From Micromonospora luteifusca (GTDB taxonomy: Bacteria; Actinomycetota; Actinomycetes; Mycobacteriales; Micromonosporaceae): a DNA stretch of 64,000 nt. The translations under genes and the position numbers were made by a program. The notes beneath the pieces are model-generated. The model worked only from the letters and a program-made list of their open reading frames with translations, was not told the DNA's origin and searched no databases. The stretch is taken from NCBI RefSeq assembly GCF_016907275.1, contig NZ_JAFBBP010000001.1, positions 496,001 through 560,000 on the forward strand. Direction: 5' to 3'. Shown here piece by piece: positions 39,587 through 49,727 of the stretch; position 1 is the stretch's first letter, and each line of letters begins with the position of its first letter.

Positions 39587-42500
39587 GTGTTCAACCGTGT
39601 CGCCATCGTCAACCGTGGTGAAGCCGCCATGCGGCTCATCCACGCGGTCCGCGAGTTGGCCGCGGAGACCGGCGTGCAGATCGAAACCGTCGCTCTTTAC
39701 ACCGACGTCGACCGTACGGCCACCTTCGTGCGCGAAGCGGACATCGCCTACGATCTCGGTCCGGCGTCCGCCCGCCCGTACCTCAATCTGGCGGTGCTGG
39801 AGCGCGCCCTGACCGAGACCGGGGCCGACGCGGCGTGGGTCGGCTGGGGTTTCGTCGCCGAGGATCCGGCGTTCGCCGAGCTGTGCGAGAAGATCGGCGT
39901 CACGTTCGTCGGGCCGAGCCCGGACGCCATGCGCCAGCTCGGCGACAAGATCGGCTCGAAGCTGATCGCCGAGAAGGTAGGCGTGCCGGTCGCGCCGTGG
40001 AGCCGTGGCGCCGTCGAAACCCTGGACGCCGCACGTGCCTCGGCGGCCGAGGTCGGCTACCCGCTGATGCTGAAGGCGACCGCGGGCGGCGGCGGACGCG
40101 GCATCCGCGTGATCAGGAACGAGGCCGAGCTGGTCGACGCGTACGAGCGCACCAGCCAGGAGGCGGCACGGGCGTTCGGCAGCGGCATCGTGTTCCTGGA
40201 GCGCCTGGTCACCGGCGCCCGGCACGTCGAGGTCCAGGTCATCGCCGACGGGCAGGGCACGGCGTGGGCGCTCGGCGTCCGCGACTGCTCGGTGCAGCGA
40301 CGCAACCAGAAGGTCATCGAGGAATCGGCGTCGCCGGTGCTCGACCCGGCACAGGCCGCCGAGCTCAAGACGTCGGCCGAGCGGCTGGCCGTGGCGGTGG
40401 GCTACCGCGGTGCGGCGACCGTCGAGTTCCTGTACCACCCCGGCGACCGCCTGTTCGCGTTCCTCGAGGTCAACACCCGCCTACAGGTCGAACACCCGAT
40501 CACCGAGTTGACCACCGGCTTCGACCTGGTCAAGGCACAGCTGCACGTCGCCTCCGGCGGGCGACTCGAAGGTGCGCCGCCGGCCGAGCGCGGTCACGCC
40601 ATCGAGGCTCGACTGAACGCCGAGGATCCCGACCGCGACTTCGCGCCGTCACCGGGCCGCATCGCGCGACTGGACCTGCCCAGCGGGCCGGGCATCCGGG
40701 TGGACACCGGCGTCAGTGAGGGCGACACCATCCCGGCCGACTTCGACTCGATGATCGCGAAGATCATCGCGTACGGCCGCGATCGCGACGAGGCGCTCGG
40801 CAAGCTGCGTCGGGCGATGGCGAACACCACGGTGATCATCGAGGGCGGCGCGACCAACAAGAGCTTCGTGCTCGACCTGCTCGACCAGCCCGAGGTGATC
40901 GACGCCAGCGCGGACACCGGCTGGATCGACCGTGTCCGCGGCGAGGGCCGACTCGTCACGCACCGCCACTCCGCGGTCGCGCTGGCAGCCGCCGCCATCG
41001 AGTCGTACGAGGAGGAGGAGCGCGTCGAGCGGCAGCGGTTGCTGTCGACGGCGTCCGGCGGACGCCCGCAGGTGCAGCACGCCAGCGGTCGACCGTTGGA
41101 CCTCAAGCTGCGCGGTGTCAGCTACCGCACGCGCGTCGCGCGGGTCGGCGCACACCGGTTCCGCGTCGGCATCGAGACGGGCGCCGTCGTCCGCACCGCC
41201 GACGTCGACCTCGACCGATTCGATCGGCACACCGGCCAGATCGTCGTCAACGGCATCCGGTACCGCCTGCTCACCGGCACCTACGGGCCGACCCACCTGG
41301 TCGAGGTGGACGGCGTGACCCACCGGGTCAGCCGCGACGAGGGTGGCGTCCTGCGCTCCCCGATGCCCGCGCTGGTCGTCGCCACGCCGTTGGAGGTCGG
41401 GGCCGAGGTCGAGGCGGGCGCCCCGGTGCTGGTGCTCGAAGCGATGAAGATGGAGACGGTGCTGCGGGCGCCGTTCAAGGCGCGGCTGAAGGAGTGCGCC
41501 GTCTCCGTGGGCAGCCAGGTTGAGGCGGGTGCGCCGCTGCTGCGCCTGGAGCCGCTCGCCGACGAGGCCGACGAGACCGCGGACGACCCGGCCGCCGAGA
41601 CCGTCGAACTGGACCTGCCCACCGCCGCCGAGAACACTCCGGCGGACGAGCGCAGCCGGCGCGGTCAGGAGGACCTGCGCGGTCTGCTGCTCGGCTTCGA
41701 CGTCGACCCGCACGACGACCGTCGGGTGCTCGACGGCTACCTGACCGCCCGGCAGGCTGCCACCGACGCCGGTCCCCGGCCACTGGCCGCGGAACTCGAC
41801 CTCATCGAGGTGTTCGCCGACCTCGCCGAACTGAGTCGCAACCGGCCGACCGGCGAGGACGGCGGCGCCTCGCACGTCCACAGCGCCCGGGAGTACTTCC
41901 ACACCTACCTGCAGAGCCTCGACGTCGAGCGGGCCGGGCTGCCGGATGCCTTCCAGACCAGGCTCGCCAAGGCGCTCGGCCACTACGGCGTCACCGACCT
42001 GGAGCGCTCCCCCGCCCTCGAAGCCGCCGTCTTCCGGATCTTCCTCGCCCAGCAACGCGCGTCCGCCGACGCCACGGTCATCGCGACGCTGCTGCGCGCC
42101 TGGCTGCGGGAAACCCCGCCGGACGACACGCTTCGCGAACCCGCCGGCCTCGCGCTGGAGCGGCTGATCGCCGCGACGCAGGTCCGCTTCCCCGCAGTCG
42201 CGGACCTCGCCCGCGGCGTGGTGTTCGCCTGGTTCGCCCAGCCGCTGCTGCGCCGCAACCGCGCCCGCGTCTACGCCGAGGTCCGCGGGCACCTGCGGCA
42301 CCTCGACGCCCACCCGGACGCGGCGGACCGCGCCGAGCGCATCGCCGAGATGGTACGCAGCACCGAACCACTGGTCCGGCTGCTCGGCCAGCGGCTCGTC
42401 CGCGACAACCTCGACAACGCGGTCATGCTGGAGGTGCTGACCCGGCGGTACTACGGCAACAAGGCGCTCACCGGGGTGCGCGCGCACGAGGTCGCGGGCT

Positions 42501-45049
42501 GCACGTTCGTGGTCGCCGAGCGCGCCGACTCCAGTGTCGTCTCCGCCGCCGTGAGCTTCGACGCGCTGGGCAGCGCAGTGCGCGGCCTGGCCGAGCTGGC
42601 CAGCGGCGAGGACTCCGTGGACGCCGACATCTACCTCGGCTGGGAGAACCAGCCGGAGGACTTCGACGCGATGGCCGCCGCGCTGGCCGAGGTCGTCGCC
42701 GCGCACCCGCTGCCGCCCCAGGTCCGTCGGGTCACCACCACCGTCGCGGGTCGCGGCGGAGCGGTCATGCACCACCACTTCACCTTCCGCCCGTCCAGCG
42801 ATGGGATGACGGAGGACCGACTGATCCGCGGCCTGCACCCGTACATCGCGCAGCGGATGCAGCTGGAGCGGCTGCACAAGTTCGACCTGACCCGGCTGCC
42901 GTCGGCGGACGAGGAGGTCTACCTCTTCCAGTGCGTGGCGCGGGAAAACCGGGCGGACGAGCGCCTCGTCGCGTTCGCGCAGGTGCGTGACCTGACCGAG
43001 CTTCGCGAGCAGGACGGCCGCCTGGTGGCCCTGCCGACGACCGAGGACGCCGTCGCCGCCTGCCTCGACTCGATCCGCCGCGCCCAGTCGCGGCGACCGT
43101 CGAAGACCCGCTTCAACACCAACCGGATCGTGATCTACGTCTGGCCGCCGAGCGAGCTCACTCGCGAGGAGATGGAGATGATCGCCGGGCGCGTCCGTCC
43201 GACGACCGCGGGCGCCGGGCTTGAGGAGATCCTGTTCATCGCGCGGCAGCGTGACCGCCGGACCGGCGAGCTGACCAAGATCGCCGTACGGATCTCGTTC
43301 GACGCCGCGGGCGGCGCCGAGCTGGCCGTCGGTGAGCCGCCGGTCGAGCCGCTCGAACCGCTCGACGAGTACCGGCTGAAGGTGCTGCGGGCGAGTAGCC
43401 GCAACACCGTCTACCCGTACGAGCTGACCGGCCGGCTCGGCGACTTCGTCGAACACGACCTCAACGACGACCACGAGCTGGTGCCGGTGGATCGGCCGAA
43501 GGGGCGCAACAGCGCCGCGATCGTCGCCGGAGTGGTCACCACGCCGACCGAGCGGCACCCGCAGGGTGTCACCCGGGTGGTGCTGCTCGGCGACCCGACG
43601 AAGGCGTTGGGCGCCCTGTCGGAGCCCGAGTGCCGGCGCGTGATCGCCGCCCTGGATCTCGCCGAGCGGATGAACGTGCCGCTGGAGTGGTGGGCGCTGT
43701 CCGCCGGCGCCCGAATCTCCATGACGACCGGTACGGAGAACATGGACTGGGTGGCCGCTGCGCTGAAGCGGATCGTCGAGTTCACCCAGGCCGGCGGTGA
43801 GATCAACATCGTCGTCGCGGGCATCAACGTCGGCGCGCAGCCGTACTGGAACGCCGAAGCGACGATGCTCATGCACACCAAGGGCATCCTGGTGATGACC
43901 CCCGACTCGGCGATGGTGCTCACCGGCAAGCAGTCGCTCGACTTCTCCGGTGGTGTGTCCGCGGAGGACAACTTCGGCATCGGCGGCTACGACCGGGTGA
44001 TGGGGCCGAACGGGCAGGCGCAGTACTGGGCGCCGAACCTGACGGCCGCGCGGGACGTGGTGATGTCGCACTACGACCACACGTACGTCGCGCCCGGCGA
44101 GGACGCGCCACGACGGGCGGCCACCAGCGACCCCACCGACCGCGACATCTCCGGCTTCCCGCACGACGTCGCGGGCAGCGCCTTCAGCACCGTCGGGGAG
44201 ATCTTCTCCGTCGAGCACAACCCGGACCGCAAGAAGCCGTTCGACATCCGTACGGTGATGCGGGCCCTCTCCGACCAGGACCACCCGGTGCTGGAGCGCT
44301 GGGCGGGCATGGCGGACGCGGACACCGCGGTCGTGCAGGACATCCACCTCGGTGGCATCCCGGTCTGCCTGCTCGGCATCGAGTCCCGGTCGGTGCCCCG
44401 GCATGGCTTCCCGCCCACCGACGGCCCGGACACCTACACCGCCGGCACCCTGTTCCCCCGCTCGTCCAAGAAGGCCGCGCGGGCGATCAACGTGGCGAGC
44501 GGCAACCGGCCTCTCGTCGTACTGGCCAACCTGTCCGGCTTCGACGGCTCACCGGAGTCGATGCGCAAGCTGCAACTGGAGTACGGCGCCGAGATCGGCC
44601 GGGCGATCGTGAACTTCCGGGGGCCGATCGTCTTCTGCGTGATCTCGCGCTACCACGGCGGCGCGTTCGTGGTGTTCTCGAAGGCACTGAACCCGAACAT
44701 GACCGTGCTGGCGCTGGAGGGCTCGTTCGCCTCGGTGCTCGGTGGCGCCCCCGCCGCCGCGGTGGTGTTCTCCGCCGACGTCAACGCCCGCACGGCGGCC
44801 GACCCCCGGGTGCGGGACCTGGAGGCCCGCGTGGCCGCCTCGGCCGGCACCGAACGCGCCGCGCTCACCGCCGAACTCGACGAGCTGCGCTCGTCGGTCC
44901 GCGCGGAGAAGCTCGGCGAGGTGGCCACGGAGTTCGACCGGGTGCACAACATCCAGCGCGCCGTCGAGGTCGGCTCGGTGGACGCCGTCATCCGCGCCGC
45001 CGAACTGCGTCCGCGCATCATCGAGGCCATCGAAGCGCACCTGGGATAA
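39587..45049 (+). CDS. Single-chain biotin-dependent acyl-CoA carboxylase (BC-BCCP-central-CT fusion)
   Basis: An 1,820-residue multifunctional enzyme. Biotin carboxylase is at ~1-450 (FNRVAIVNRGEAAMRLIHAV, KATAGGGGRGIRVI, LEVNTRLQVEHPITELTTG). A small BT-like beta segment precedes BCCP with EAMKM; the biotin-accepting Lys is residue 621. A central, mostly helical region of about 550 residues follows, and the C-terminus (~1240-1820) is a fused N+C carboxyltransferase (NVGAQPYWNAEATMLMHTKG, SLDFSGGVSAEDNFGIGGYD, RYHGGAFVVFSKALNPNMTV). Domain order and central region resemble eukaryotic acetyl-CoA carboxylase, not the split actinobacterial AccA/AccD complexes. It likely carboxylates acetyl-CoA or a longer acyl-CoA. 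The GTG start is at 39587. A large terminator-like hairpin follows. Confidence 0.93.
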   Translation: MFNRVAIVNRGEAAMRLIHAVRELAAETGVQIETVALYTDVDRTATFVREADIAYDLGPASARPYLNLAVLERALTETGADAAWVGWGFVAEDPAFAELCEKIGVTFVGPSPDAMRQLGDKIGSKLIAEKVGVPVAPWSRGAVETLDAARASAAEVGYPLMLKATAGGGGRGIRVIRNEAELVDAYERTSQEAARAFGSGIVFLERLVTGARHVEVQVIADGQGTAWALGVRDCSVQRRNQKVIEESASPVLDPAQAAELKTSAERLAVAVGYRGAATVEFLYHPGDRLFAFLEVNTRLQVEHPITELTTGFDLVKAQLHVASGGRLEGAPPAERGHAIEARLNAEDPDRDFAPSPGRIARLDLPSGPGIRVDTGVSEGDTIPADFDSMIAKIIAYGRDRDEALGKLRRAMANTTVIIEGGATNKSFVLDLLDQPEVIDASADTGWIDRVRGEGRLVTHRHSAVALAAAAIESYEEEERVERQRLLSTASGGRPQVQHASGRPLDLKLRGVSYRTRVARVGAHRFRVGIETGAVVRTADVDLDRFDRHTGQIVVNGIRYRLLTGTYGPTHLVEVDGVTHRVSRDEGGVLRSPMPALVVATPLEVGAEVEAGAPVLVLEAMKMETVLRAPFKARLKECAVSVGSQVEAGAPLLRLEPLADEADETADDPAAETVELDLPTAAENTPADERSRRGQEDLRGLLLGFDVDPHDDRRVLDGYLTARQAATDAGPRPLAAELDLIEVFADLAELSRNRPTGEDGGASHVHSAREYFHTYLQSLDVERAGLPDAFQTRLAKALGHYGVTDLERSPALEAAVFRIFLAQQRASADATVIATLLRAWLRETPPDDTLREPAGLALERLIAATQVRFPAVADLARGVVFAWFAQPLLRRNRARVYAEVRGHLRHLDAHPDAADRAERIAEMVRSTEPLVRLLGQRLVRDNLDNAVMLEVLTRRYYGNKALTGVRAHEVAGCTFVVAERADSSVVSAAVSFDALGSAVRGLAELASGEDSVDADIYLGWENQPEDFDAMAAALAEVVAAHPLPPQVRRVTTTVAGRGGAVMHHHFTFRPSSDGMTEDRLIRGLHPYIAQRMQLERLHKFDLTRLPSADEEVYLFQCVARENRADERLVAFAQVRDLTELREQDGRLVALPTTEDAVAACLDSIRRAQSRRPSKTRFNTNRIVIYVWPPSELTREEMEMIAGRVRPTTAGAGLEEILFIARQRDRRTGELTKIAVRISFDAAGGAELAVGEPPVEPLEPLDEYRLKVLRASSRNTVYPYELTGRLGDFVEHDLNDDHELVPVDRPKGRNSAAIVAGVVTTPTERHPQGVTRVVLLGDPTKALGALSEPECRRVIAALDLAERMNVPLEWWALSAGARISMTTGTENMDWVAAALKRIVEFTQAGGEINIVVAGINVGAQPYWNAEATMLMHTKGILVMTPDSAMVLTGKQSLDFSGGVSAEDNFGIGGYDRVMGPNGQAQYWAPNLTAARDVVMSHYDHTYVAPGEDAPRRAATSDPTDRDISGFPHDVAGSAFSTVGEIFSVEHNPDRKKPFDIRTVMRALSDQDHPVLERWAGMADADTAVVQDIHLGGIPVCLLGIESRSVPRHGFPPTDGPDTYTAGTLFPRSSKKAARAINVASGNRPLVVLANLSGFDGSPESMRKLQLEYGAEIGRAIVNFRGPIVFCVISRYHGGAFVVFSKALNPNMTVLALEGSFASVLGGAPAAAVVFSADVNARTAADPRVRDLEARVAASAGTERAALTAELDELRSSVRAEKLGEVATEFDRVHNIQRAVEVGSVDAVIRAAELRPRIIEAIEAHLG

Positions 45050-45058
45050 CGCGACGAG

Positions 45059-45116
45059 ACGGGCGGGGCGGGCTCGGTTCCTGGAAGGCGAGGAACCGGG
45101 CCCAGCCCCGCCCCGT
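45059..45116. terminator. Large hairpin after the carboxylase gene
   Basis: A long, slightly imperfect stem: acgggcggggcgggctcggt at 45059 onward pairs with a right arm ending cagccccgccccgt at 45116, around a short loop near 45083-45090. It lies between convergent genes (carboxylase stop 45049, sigma-factor stop 45196). Confidence 0.75.
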
Positions 45117-45195
45117 TCTCATCCGGTCGTCTCCCGGTCGCCGACGGCCTGGAAACGCAGCCGTGCACGACGGCGTGCCCCTGCTGCGGCAGCAT

Positions 45196-45780
45196 TCACC
45201 CCCAGCCGGTTCGTCGCCCATGGCTCGGGCCGGTGTCGGCCTGCCAGGCGGCGACGAGATCCTCGCGTGCCCGGGCGACACGGGAGCGGATCGTGCCGAC
45301 GGGGCACTGGCAGAGGTCTGCGGCCTCGGCGTAGGACAGGCCGAGCACCTGGGTGGCGACGAACGCTTCGCGCCGCTCCCTGGTCAGGCCGGCGATCAAC
45401 TGCTGCAGGGTCACTCCCTCGTCGGCGCCGGCCGTGATCGCGCCGGCGGCCTCGGCCGCGGCCTGCCAGTCCGGGACCGTTGCCGACCTTGGCCGGGCCA
45501 CCGCCGTCCGGACGTGGTCCACGGCAACGCGCCGGGCGATCGTGAACACCCACGTCCGGGCCGACGAGCGGCCGGCGAATCCGGGCAGGTTGCGAAATGC
45601 CCGCAGGAACGTCTCCTGGGTCAGGTCGTCGGCCTCGCCCGGCCCGACGAGGTGCGACAGGAACCGCCAGACCTGAGCCTGCAGGGCCCGGATGAACGCC
45701 GTGCCGGCCTGCCGGTCGCCCTGGCCTGCCTCCTGCGCCCACCGGGTCACCTGGTCGTCGTCACCGACGCCGTTGCGCAC
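45196..45780 (-). CDS. ECF RNA polymerase sigma factor, SigC-like
   Basis: A ~194-residue sigma-70-family ECF factor. Region 2 is GTAFIRALQAQVWRFLSHLV, EADDLTQETFLRAFRNLPGF, SARTWVFTIARRVAVDHVR. Region 4 is LTRERREAFVATQVLGLSYA, EAADLCQCPVGTIRSRVARA. The pattern is closest to mycobacterial SigC. GTG at 45780 fits the usual start of that group and has AGGA upstream; ATG at 45816 or 45873 would add poorly conserved residues. No anti-sigma gene is adjacent, as in the SigC group. Targets unknown. Confidence 0.88.
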   Translation of the reverse strand: MRNGVGDDDQVTRWAQEAGQGDRQAGTAFIRALQAQVWRFLSHLVGPGEADDLTQETFLRAFRNLPGFAGRSSARTWVFTIARRVAVDHVRTAVARPRSATVPDWQAAAEAAGAITAGADEGVTLQQLIAGLTRERREAFVATQVLGLSYAEAADLCQCPVGTIRSRVARAREDLVAAWQADTGPSHGRRTGWG

Positions 45781-45945
45781 AGACCACCGTCCTGGGTGCC
45801 ACGGGCGCTCCTCCATGCCGAGATGCCGTCGTCGAATCGTGCCGGTCAACCGCGCACCCTGGTTGTCGGACACCGGTCCGGAAAAGTTCCCGGGAGTCCC
45901 CCTTCGGTTGATCAGCCTGCGACGGGCTGGTCCTGGATACCGCGG

Positions 45946-46503
45946 TTACCGCTCCCCCAGCCCGGCCGAGACGGGCAGGCCGAGGCCGCTGACGGCCGCC
46001 GCGACCAGGGCTTGCGGGGAGAGCGAGACATCGAGCACGAGCACCGACTCGTCCGGCTCGGCCGGTTCCAAAGTGGCGAGTTGTGATTCGAGCAGACTCG
46101 CCGGCATGTAGTGCCCCTCCCGCCGGGCCATCCGGGCCCGGATCACCTCGGCCGGCCCGTCGAGGTGCACGAAGTCCACCCGGAGCGGGCCCTGACGAAG
46201 CACATCCCGATATGACCGCTTCAGCGCCGAGCAGGCCAGCACCGTCGACCGGCCCTCCGCGCCGCGCTCGGCCACCCAGGCGGCGACGTCCCGCAGCCAG
46301 GGCCAGCGGGTGGCGTCGTCCAGTGGCACGCCGGAACGCATCCGCGCCACGCTTTCCGGGGAGTGGAACTCGTCCGCCTCGGCGAACTCCAACCCGGTCG
46401 CCGCGCTGATCCCTCGCGCCACGGTGGTCTTGCCGGCCCCGGAAACGCCCATCACCACGACGTGCCGGGTGGGCTGGTCGCCGCTGCGCCGCTCACCAGT
46501 CAT
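45946..46503 (-). CDS. Gluconokinase
   Basis: A 185-residue GntK/IdnK-type gluconate kinase of the P-loop family. P-loop is [19 protein letters not shown], then [53 protein letters not shown] and the lid region [15 protein letters not shown] with [19 protein letters not shown]. It phosphorylates D-gluconate at C6 with ATP, giving 6-phosphogluconate. ATG at 46503 overlaps the end of the upstream dehydratase gene by 11 bp, so it is the last gene of the sugar-acid operon. Confidence 0.93.
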   Translation of the reverse strand: MTGERRSGDQPTRHVVVMGVSGAGKTTVARGISAATGLEFAEADEFHSPESVARMRSGVPLDDATRWPWLRDVAAWVAERGAEGRSTVLACSALKRSYRDVLRQGPLRVDFVHLDGPAEVIRARMARREGHYMPASLLESQLATLEPAEPDESVLVLDVSLSPQALVAAAVSGLGLPVSAGLGER

Positions 46504-47722
46504 GAACCGTGCCGTCCTTGAGCCGGTTGAACGGCAGGTACGCCGGCTCGTACGGGAACCGCGCCGCAACCTCCTCGTCGAGCTCCACCCCGAGTCCCGG
46601 TTGGTCGCCCGGGTGCAGGTAACCGTCGGTGAAGGTGAACGACTGCCGGAACACCTCGTTGGCCAGCGGGGTGTGCTTCATGTACTCCTGGATCCCGAAG
46701 TTGTGGATGGCCAGGTCCAGGTGGAGCGCCGCGGCCATGCCCACCGGCGAGATGTCGGTGGGGCCGTGGATGCCGGACTTGATCTGGTACTGGGCGGCGA
46801 AGTCGAGCAGCTTACGCATGGCGGTGATGCCGCCGGTGTGGGTGACGGCGGACCGGACGTAGTCGATCAACTGCTCCCGGATCAGGGTCTGGTAGTCCCA
46901 GACCGTGTTGAAGACCTCGCCGATCGCCAGTGGGGTGGTGGTGTGCTGGCGGACCAGCCGCAGTGCCTCCTGGTTCTCCGCCGGGGTGCAGTCCTCCAGC
47001 CAGAACAGGTCGTACGGTTCGAGGGCCTTGCCGAGCTTCGCGGCCTGGATCGGGGTCATGCGGTGGTGACCGTCGTGCAGCAGCGGCAACTCCGGGCCGA
47101 ACTCGTTGCGCACCGCCTCGAAGACCGAGGGCAGGTGACGCAGGTACGCGCGGGTGTCCCAGTCCTCCTCGACAGGCAGCGGGGTGCGCTGTGCGGGTTC
47201 GTAGTCGTAGCGCTGCCCGGTGGCGCTGGGTTGTGCGGCCACACCGTAGACCGCGTTGATCCCCGGCACCGAGGTCTGCACCCGGATCGATCGGAATCCC
47301 TCGTCGAGGTGGCGGCGGATGGAGTCGAACAGTTCGGGGATGTCCCGCCCCGACGCGTGCCCGTACGCCATGATGCCGGTGCGGGACGCGCCGCCCAGCA
47401 GTTGGTACAGCGGCATGCCGGCCGCCTTGGCCTTGATGTCCCACAGCGCGACGTCCACCGCGGCGATGGCAGCCATGGTGACCGGTCCACGACGCCAGTA
47501 CGCCGACCGGTACAGGAACTGCCAGGTGTCCTCGATCCGGTGCGGGTCCCGGCCCATCAGCAGCGGGGCGACGTGGTCCCGCAGGTACGAGGCGACGGAC
47601 AACTCACGGCCGTTGAGCGTGGCGTCGCCCAGACCGGTGATGCCCTCATCGGTGGTGATCTTCAGGGTGACGAAGTTCCGGTCGGGGCTGGACACGATGA
47701 TGTCTGCTGCGACGATCTTCAC
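46493..47722 (-). CDS. manD: D-mannonate dehydratase-type enolase-superfamily enzyme (ManD/RspA)
   Basis: A 409-residue mandelate-racemase-subgroup enzyme. The long RspA/ManD-type N-domain ([39 protein letters not shown]) is followed by the TIM barrel. Metal ligands are seen in LLHDGHHR (Asp), [10 protein letters not shown] (Glu) and AIGEVFNT (Glu), with the catalytic His in [13 protein letters not shown]. The 150-180 loop carries [12 protein letters not shown] as in ManD proteins. Predicted reaction: D-mannonate to 2-keto-3-deoxy-D-gluconate; members with low activity also take D-gluconate. The stop overlaps the gluconokinase start. Confidence 0.9.
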   Translation of the reverse strand: MKIVAADIIVSSPDRNFVTLKITTDEGITGLGDATLNGRELSVASYLRDHVAPLLMGRDPHRIEDTWQFLYRSAYWRRGPVTMAAIAAVDVALWDIKAKAAGMPLYQLLGGASRTGIMAYGHASGRDIPELFDSIRRHLDEGFRSIRVQTSVPGINAVYGVAAQPSATGQRYDYEPAQRTPLPVEEDWDTRAYLRHLPSVFEAVRNEFGPELPLLHDGHHRMTPIQAAKLGKALEPYDLFWLEDCTPAENQEALRLVRQHTTTPLAIGEVFNTVWDYQTLIREQLIDYVRSAVTHTGGITAMRKLLDFAAQYQIKSGIHGPTDISPVGMAAALHLDLAIHNFGIQEYMKHTPLANEVFRQSFTFTDGYLHPGDQPGLGVELDEEVAARFPYEPAYLPFNRLKDGTVHDW

Positions 47723-47755
47723 GGGGTGCCTTTCGTTCTTACCGGTCGGGTGGAC

Positions 47756-48904
47756 TCACCACTCCGCGTAGGAGCCGTCGGGGTGCCGCCAGGTCGGGCT
47801 GCGCCAGGCGTGCCCGCGCTTGTCCGCGGTCCGCACCGCGTGTTCGTCGATCTCGATGCCGAGACCGGGTGCGGTCAGCCGAGACACGTACCCGTCGACG
47901 AAGGTCAGTGGGGTCTTGTCGAGGCAGTAGTCGAGCACCTCGGCGTCCAGGTTGTAGTGGATGCCGATGCTCTGTTCCTGGATCAGGAAGTTGGGTGTGG
48001 CGAAGCCGACCTGGAGACAGGCGGCGAGGGCGATCGGCCCGAGCGGGCAGTGTGGGGCCAGCTGCACGTCGTACACCTCGGCCAGGGTGGCGATCTTGCG
48101 GACCTCGGTGATGCCGCCGGCGTGCGCGAGATCCGGCTGGGCCACGGCGATGCCGGCCTGCAACACGGGCAGGAACTCCTGCCGGCTGTAGAGCCGCTCT
48201 CCGGTCGAGACCGGGGTGGTGGTGCAACGGACGACCTCACCGATCAGATGAGAGTTCTCCGGCACCACCGGCTCCTCGAGGAAGAACGGCCGGTACGGCT
48301 CCAGGAGCGGAGCGACCCGCCGGACGTTGGCGAGGGTGAATCGCCCGTGGAAGTCGACCGCGACGTCACGGTCGTCGCCGAGGACCTCGCGGGCGGCGGC
48401 CACCCGCTGCACCACCGCGTCGAGCTCGGCGACCGAGGCGAGCGCACTCATCGGCCCGGAAGCGTTCATCTTCACCGCGGTCAGGCCCGCTTCGATCCGG
48501 GCGCTGATCTGATCGCGGATCTCGGCGGGCTCGTCGCCACCGACCCAGCCGTAGACCCGGATCCGGTCCCGGACCGGCCCACCGAGCAGTTGGTGCACGG
48601 GGGCGCCGTAGTGCTTGCCGGCGATGTCCCAGAGCGCCTGGTCCAGACCGGACACCGCGCTGGCGAGGATCGGGCCGCCCCGGTAGAAGGAGCCCTTGGT
48701 CAGCACCTGCCAGTGGTCCTCGATGCGCAACGCGTCCCGACCCGTCAACAGCTCGCTGAGTTGATGGACGGCCGTGCGTACGGTCTCGGACCGGCCCTCG
48801 CAGGTCGCCTCGCCCCACCCGACGATGCCGGACTCCGTCTCGATCCGGACGAACAGCCAGCGCGGTGCGACCAGGAAGGTCTCCACCTTTGCGATCTTCG
48901 TCAT
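47756..48904 (-). CDS. dgoD: D-galactonate dehydratase-like enolase-superfamily enzyme
   Basis: A 382-residue mandelate-racemase-subgroup dehydratase. The capping domain (KIAKVETFLVAPRWLFVRIE) precedes a barrel with metal ligands in VAVDFHGRF (Asp), FFLEEPVVPEN (Glu) and VSTGERLYSRQE (Glu), and the general acid/base His in QLAPHCPLGPI. This pattern is that of galactonate dehydratase, which forms 2-keto-3-deoxy-galactonate. ATG at 48904 is preferred to a start 8 codons upstream. It lies 33 bp from manD and 8 bp from the permease gene, in one operon. Other acid-sugar specificities cannot be excluded. Confidence 0.88.
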   Translation of the reverse strand: MTKIAKVETFLVAPRWLFVRIETESGIVGWGEATCEGRSETVRTAVHQLSELLTGRDALRIEDHWQVLTKGSFYRGGPILASAVSGLDQALWDIAGKHYGAPVHQLLGGPVRDRIRVYGWVGGDEPAEIRDQISARIEAGLTAVKMNASGPMSALASVAELDAVVQRVAAAREVLGDDRDVAVDFHGRFTLANVRRVAPLLEPYRPFFLEEPVVPENSHLIGEVVRCTTTPVSTGERLYSRQEFLPVLQAGIAVAQPDLAHAGGITEVRKIATLAEVYDVQLAPHCPLGPIALAACLQVGFATPNFLIQEQSIGIHYNLDAEVLDYCLDKTPLTFVDGYVSRLTAPGLGIEIDEHAVRTADKRGHAWRSPTWRHPDGSYAEW

Positions 48905-48911
48905 GGAGTTG

Positions 48912-49727
48912 TCAGCCCTTCGTGGCACCGGCGGTGAGGCCGGAAACGACGTACTTCTGCACGAACAGGGCGATCAGCATGATCGGCAGGGTGACCACCG
49001 TCGCGGCGGCCATCAGGCCGCCCCAGTCGATGCTGGCGTAGCCGACGAAGTCGAAGATCGCGACGGGGAGCGTCTTCGTGTCGGAACCGGAGAGCACCAG
49101 GGCGAACATGAAGTTGTTCCAGGAGAAGATGAACGAGAGGATGCCGGCCGTCGCGACGCCGGGCACCGACAGCGGGAGGGTGATCCGCCGGAACGCGCCG
49201 ATGTGGGTCAGCCCGTCGACCAGCGCCGCCTCTTCCAACTCGGTCGGCAGGCCGTCGAAGTAGCCCATCATGATGTAGACGATCAGCGGCAGCGACACGA
49301 ACATGTGGCTCAGGATCAGCACGCTGAACCCGCCGACCAGCTTCAGGTTCGAGAAGACGTAGTACCAGGGCACCAGGAGCGAGACGCCGGGGATCACCCG
49401 CGCCATGAGCACGACGAGCGCAGAGTTCTTCATGTTGAAGCGGCTCATCGAGTAGGCGGCGGGCACCCCGAGCAGCAGCGAGAGCACGGTGGCCGCGAAC
49501 GCCACCCAGAGGCTGTTGCCGATGAACTGGAGATAGTTCGCCTGCTGGAGAACGGTCTCGTAGTTCTTCAGGCTGGGCGAGAAGACGAACGCCTTGGCGG
49601 TGTCGTAGATGTCCACGTTGGTCTTGAACGACGCGGCGATCATCCAGAGCAGCGGCGCCATCAGCGCGAACACCACGACGACGAGGGCTGACGTGCGGAA
49701 CACCCGGTACGGCTTGCTCGGCTTCAT
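48912..49727 (-). CDS. Carbohydrate ABC transporter permease (MalG type)
   Basis: A 271-residue permease with six TM segments (TSALVVVVFALMAPLLWMIA, SLWVAFAATVLSLLLGVPAA, VIPGVSLLVPWYYVFSNL, FSVLILSHMFVSLPLIVYI, GVATAGILSFIFSWNNFMF, VVTLPIMLIALFVQKYVV) and the cytoplasmic EAA loop EEAALVDGLTHIGAFRRITL with the conserved Gly. ATG at 49727 overlaps the stop of the partner permease. Imports the sugar or sugar acid processed by the neighbouring dehydratases; the ATPase gene is not in the operon, so a shared MsiK-like ATPase is likely. Confidence 0.93.
   Translation of the reverse strand: MKPSKPYRVFRTSALVVVVFALMAPLLWMIAASFKTNVDIYDTAKAFVFSPSLKNYETVLQQANYLQFIGNSLWVAFAATVLSLLLGVPAAYSMSRFNMKNSALVVLMARVIPGVSLLVPWYYVFSNLKLVGGFSVLILSHMFVSLPLIVYIMMGYFDGLPTELEEAALVDGLTHIGAFRRITLPLSVPGVATAGILSFIFSWNNFMFALVLSGSDTKTLPVAIFDFVGYASIDWGGLMAAATVVTLPIMLIALFVQKYVVSGLTAGATKG

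Noticed and set aside
40649..44404. A 1,251-codon open frame on the minus strand
   Set aside because: It is a shadow of the acyl-CoA carboxylase gene caused by high GC; the product is low-complexity Arg/Gly/Val with no domain, while the plus strand encodes a fully conserved enzyme.
45865..45891. ECF-type autoregulatory promoter (GGGAAC and GTCC on the minus strand) before the sigma factor
   Set aside because: The gap between the two elements is only 14 nt, shorter than the 16-18 nt expected, and the sequence may lie inside a longer coding version.
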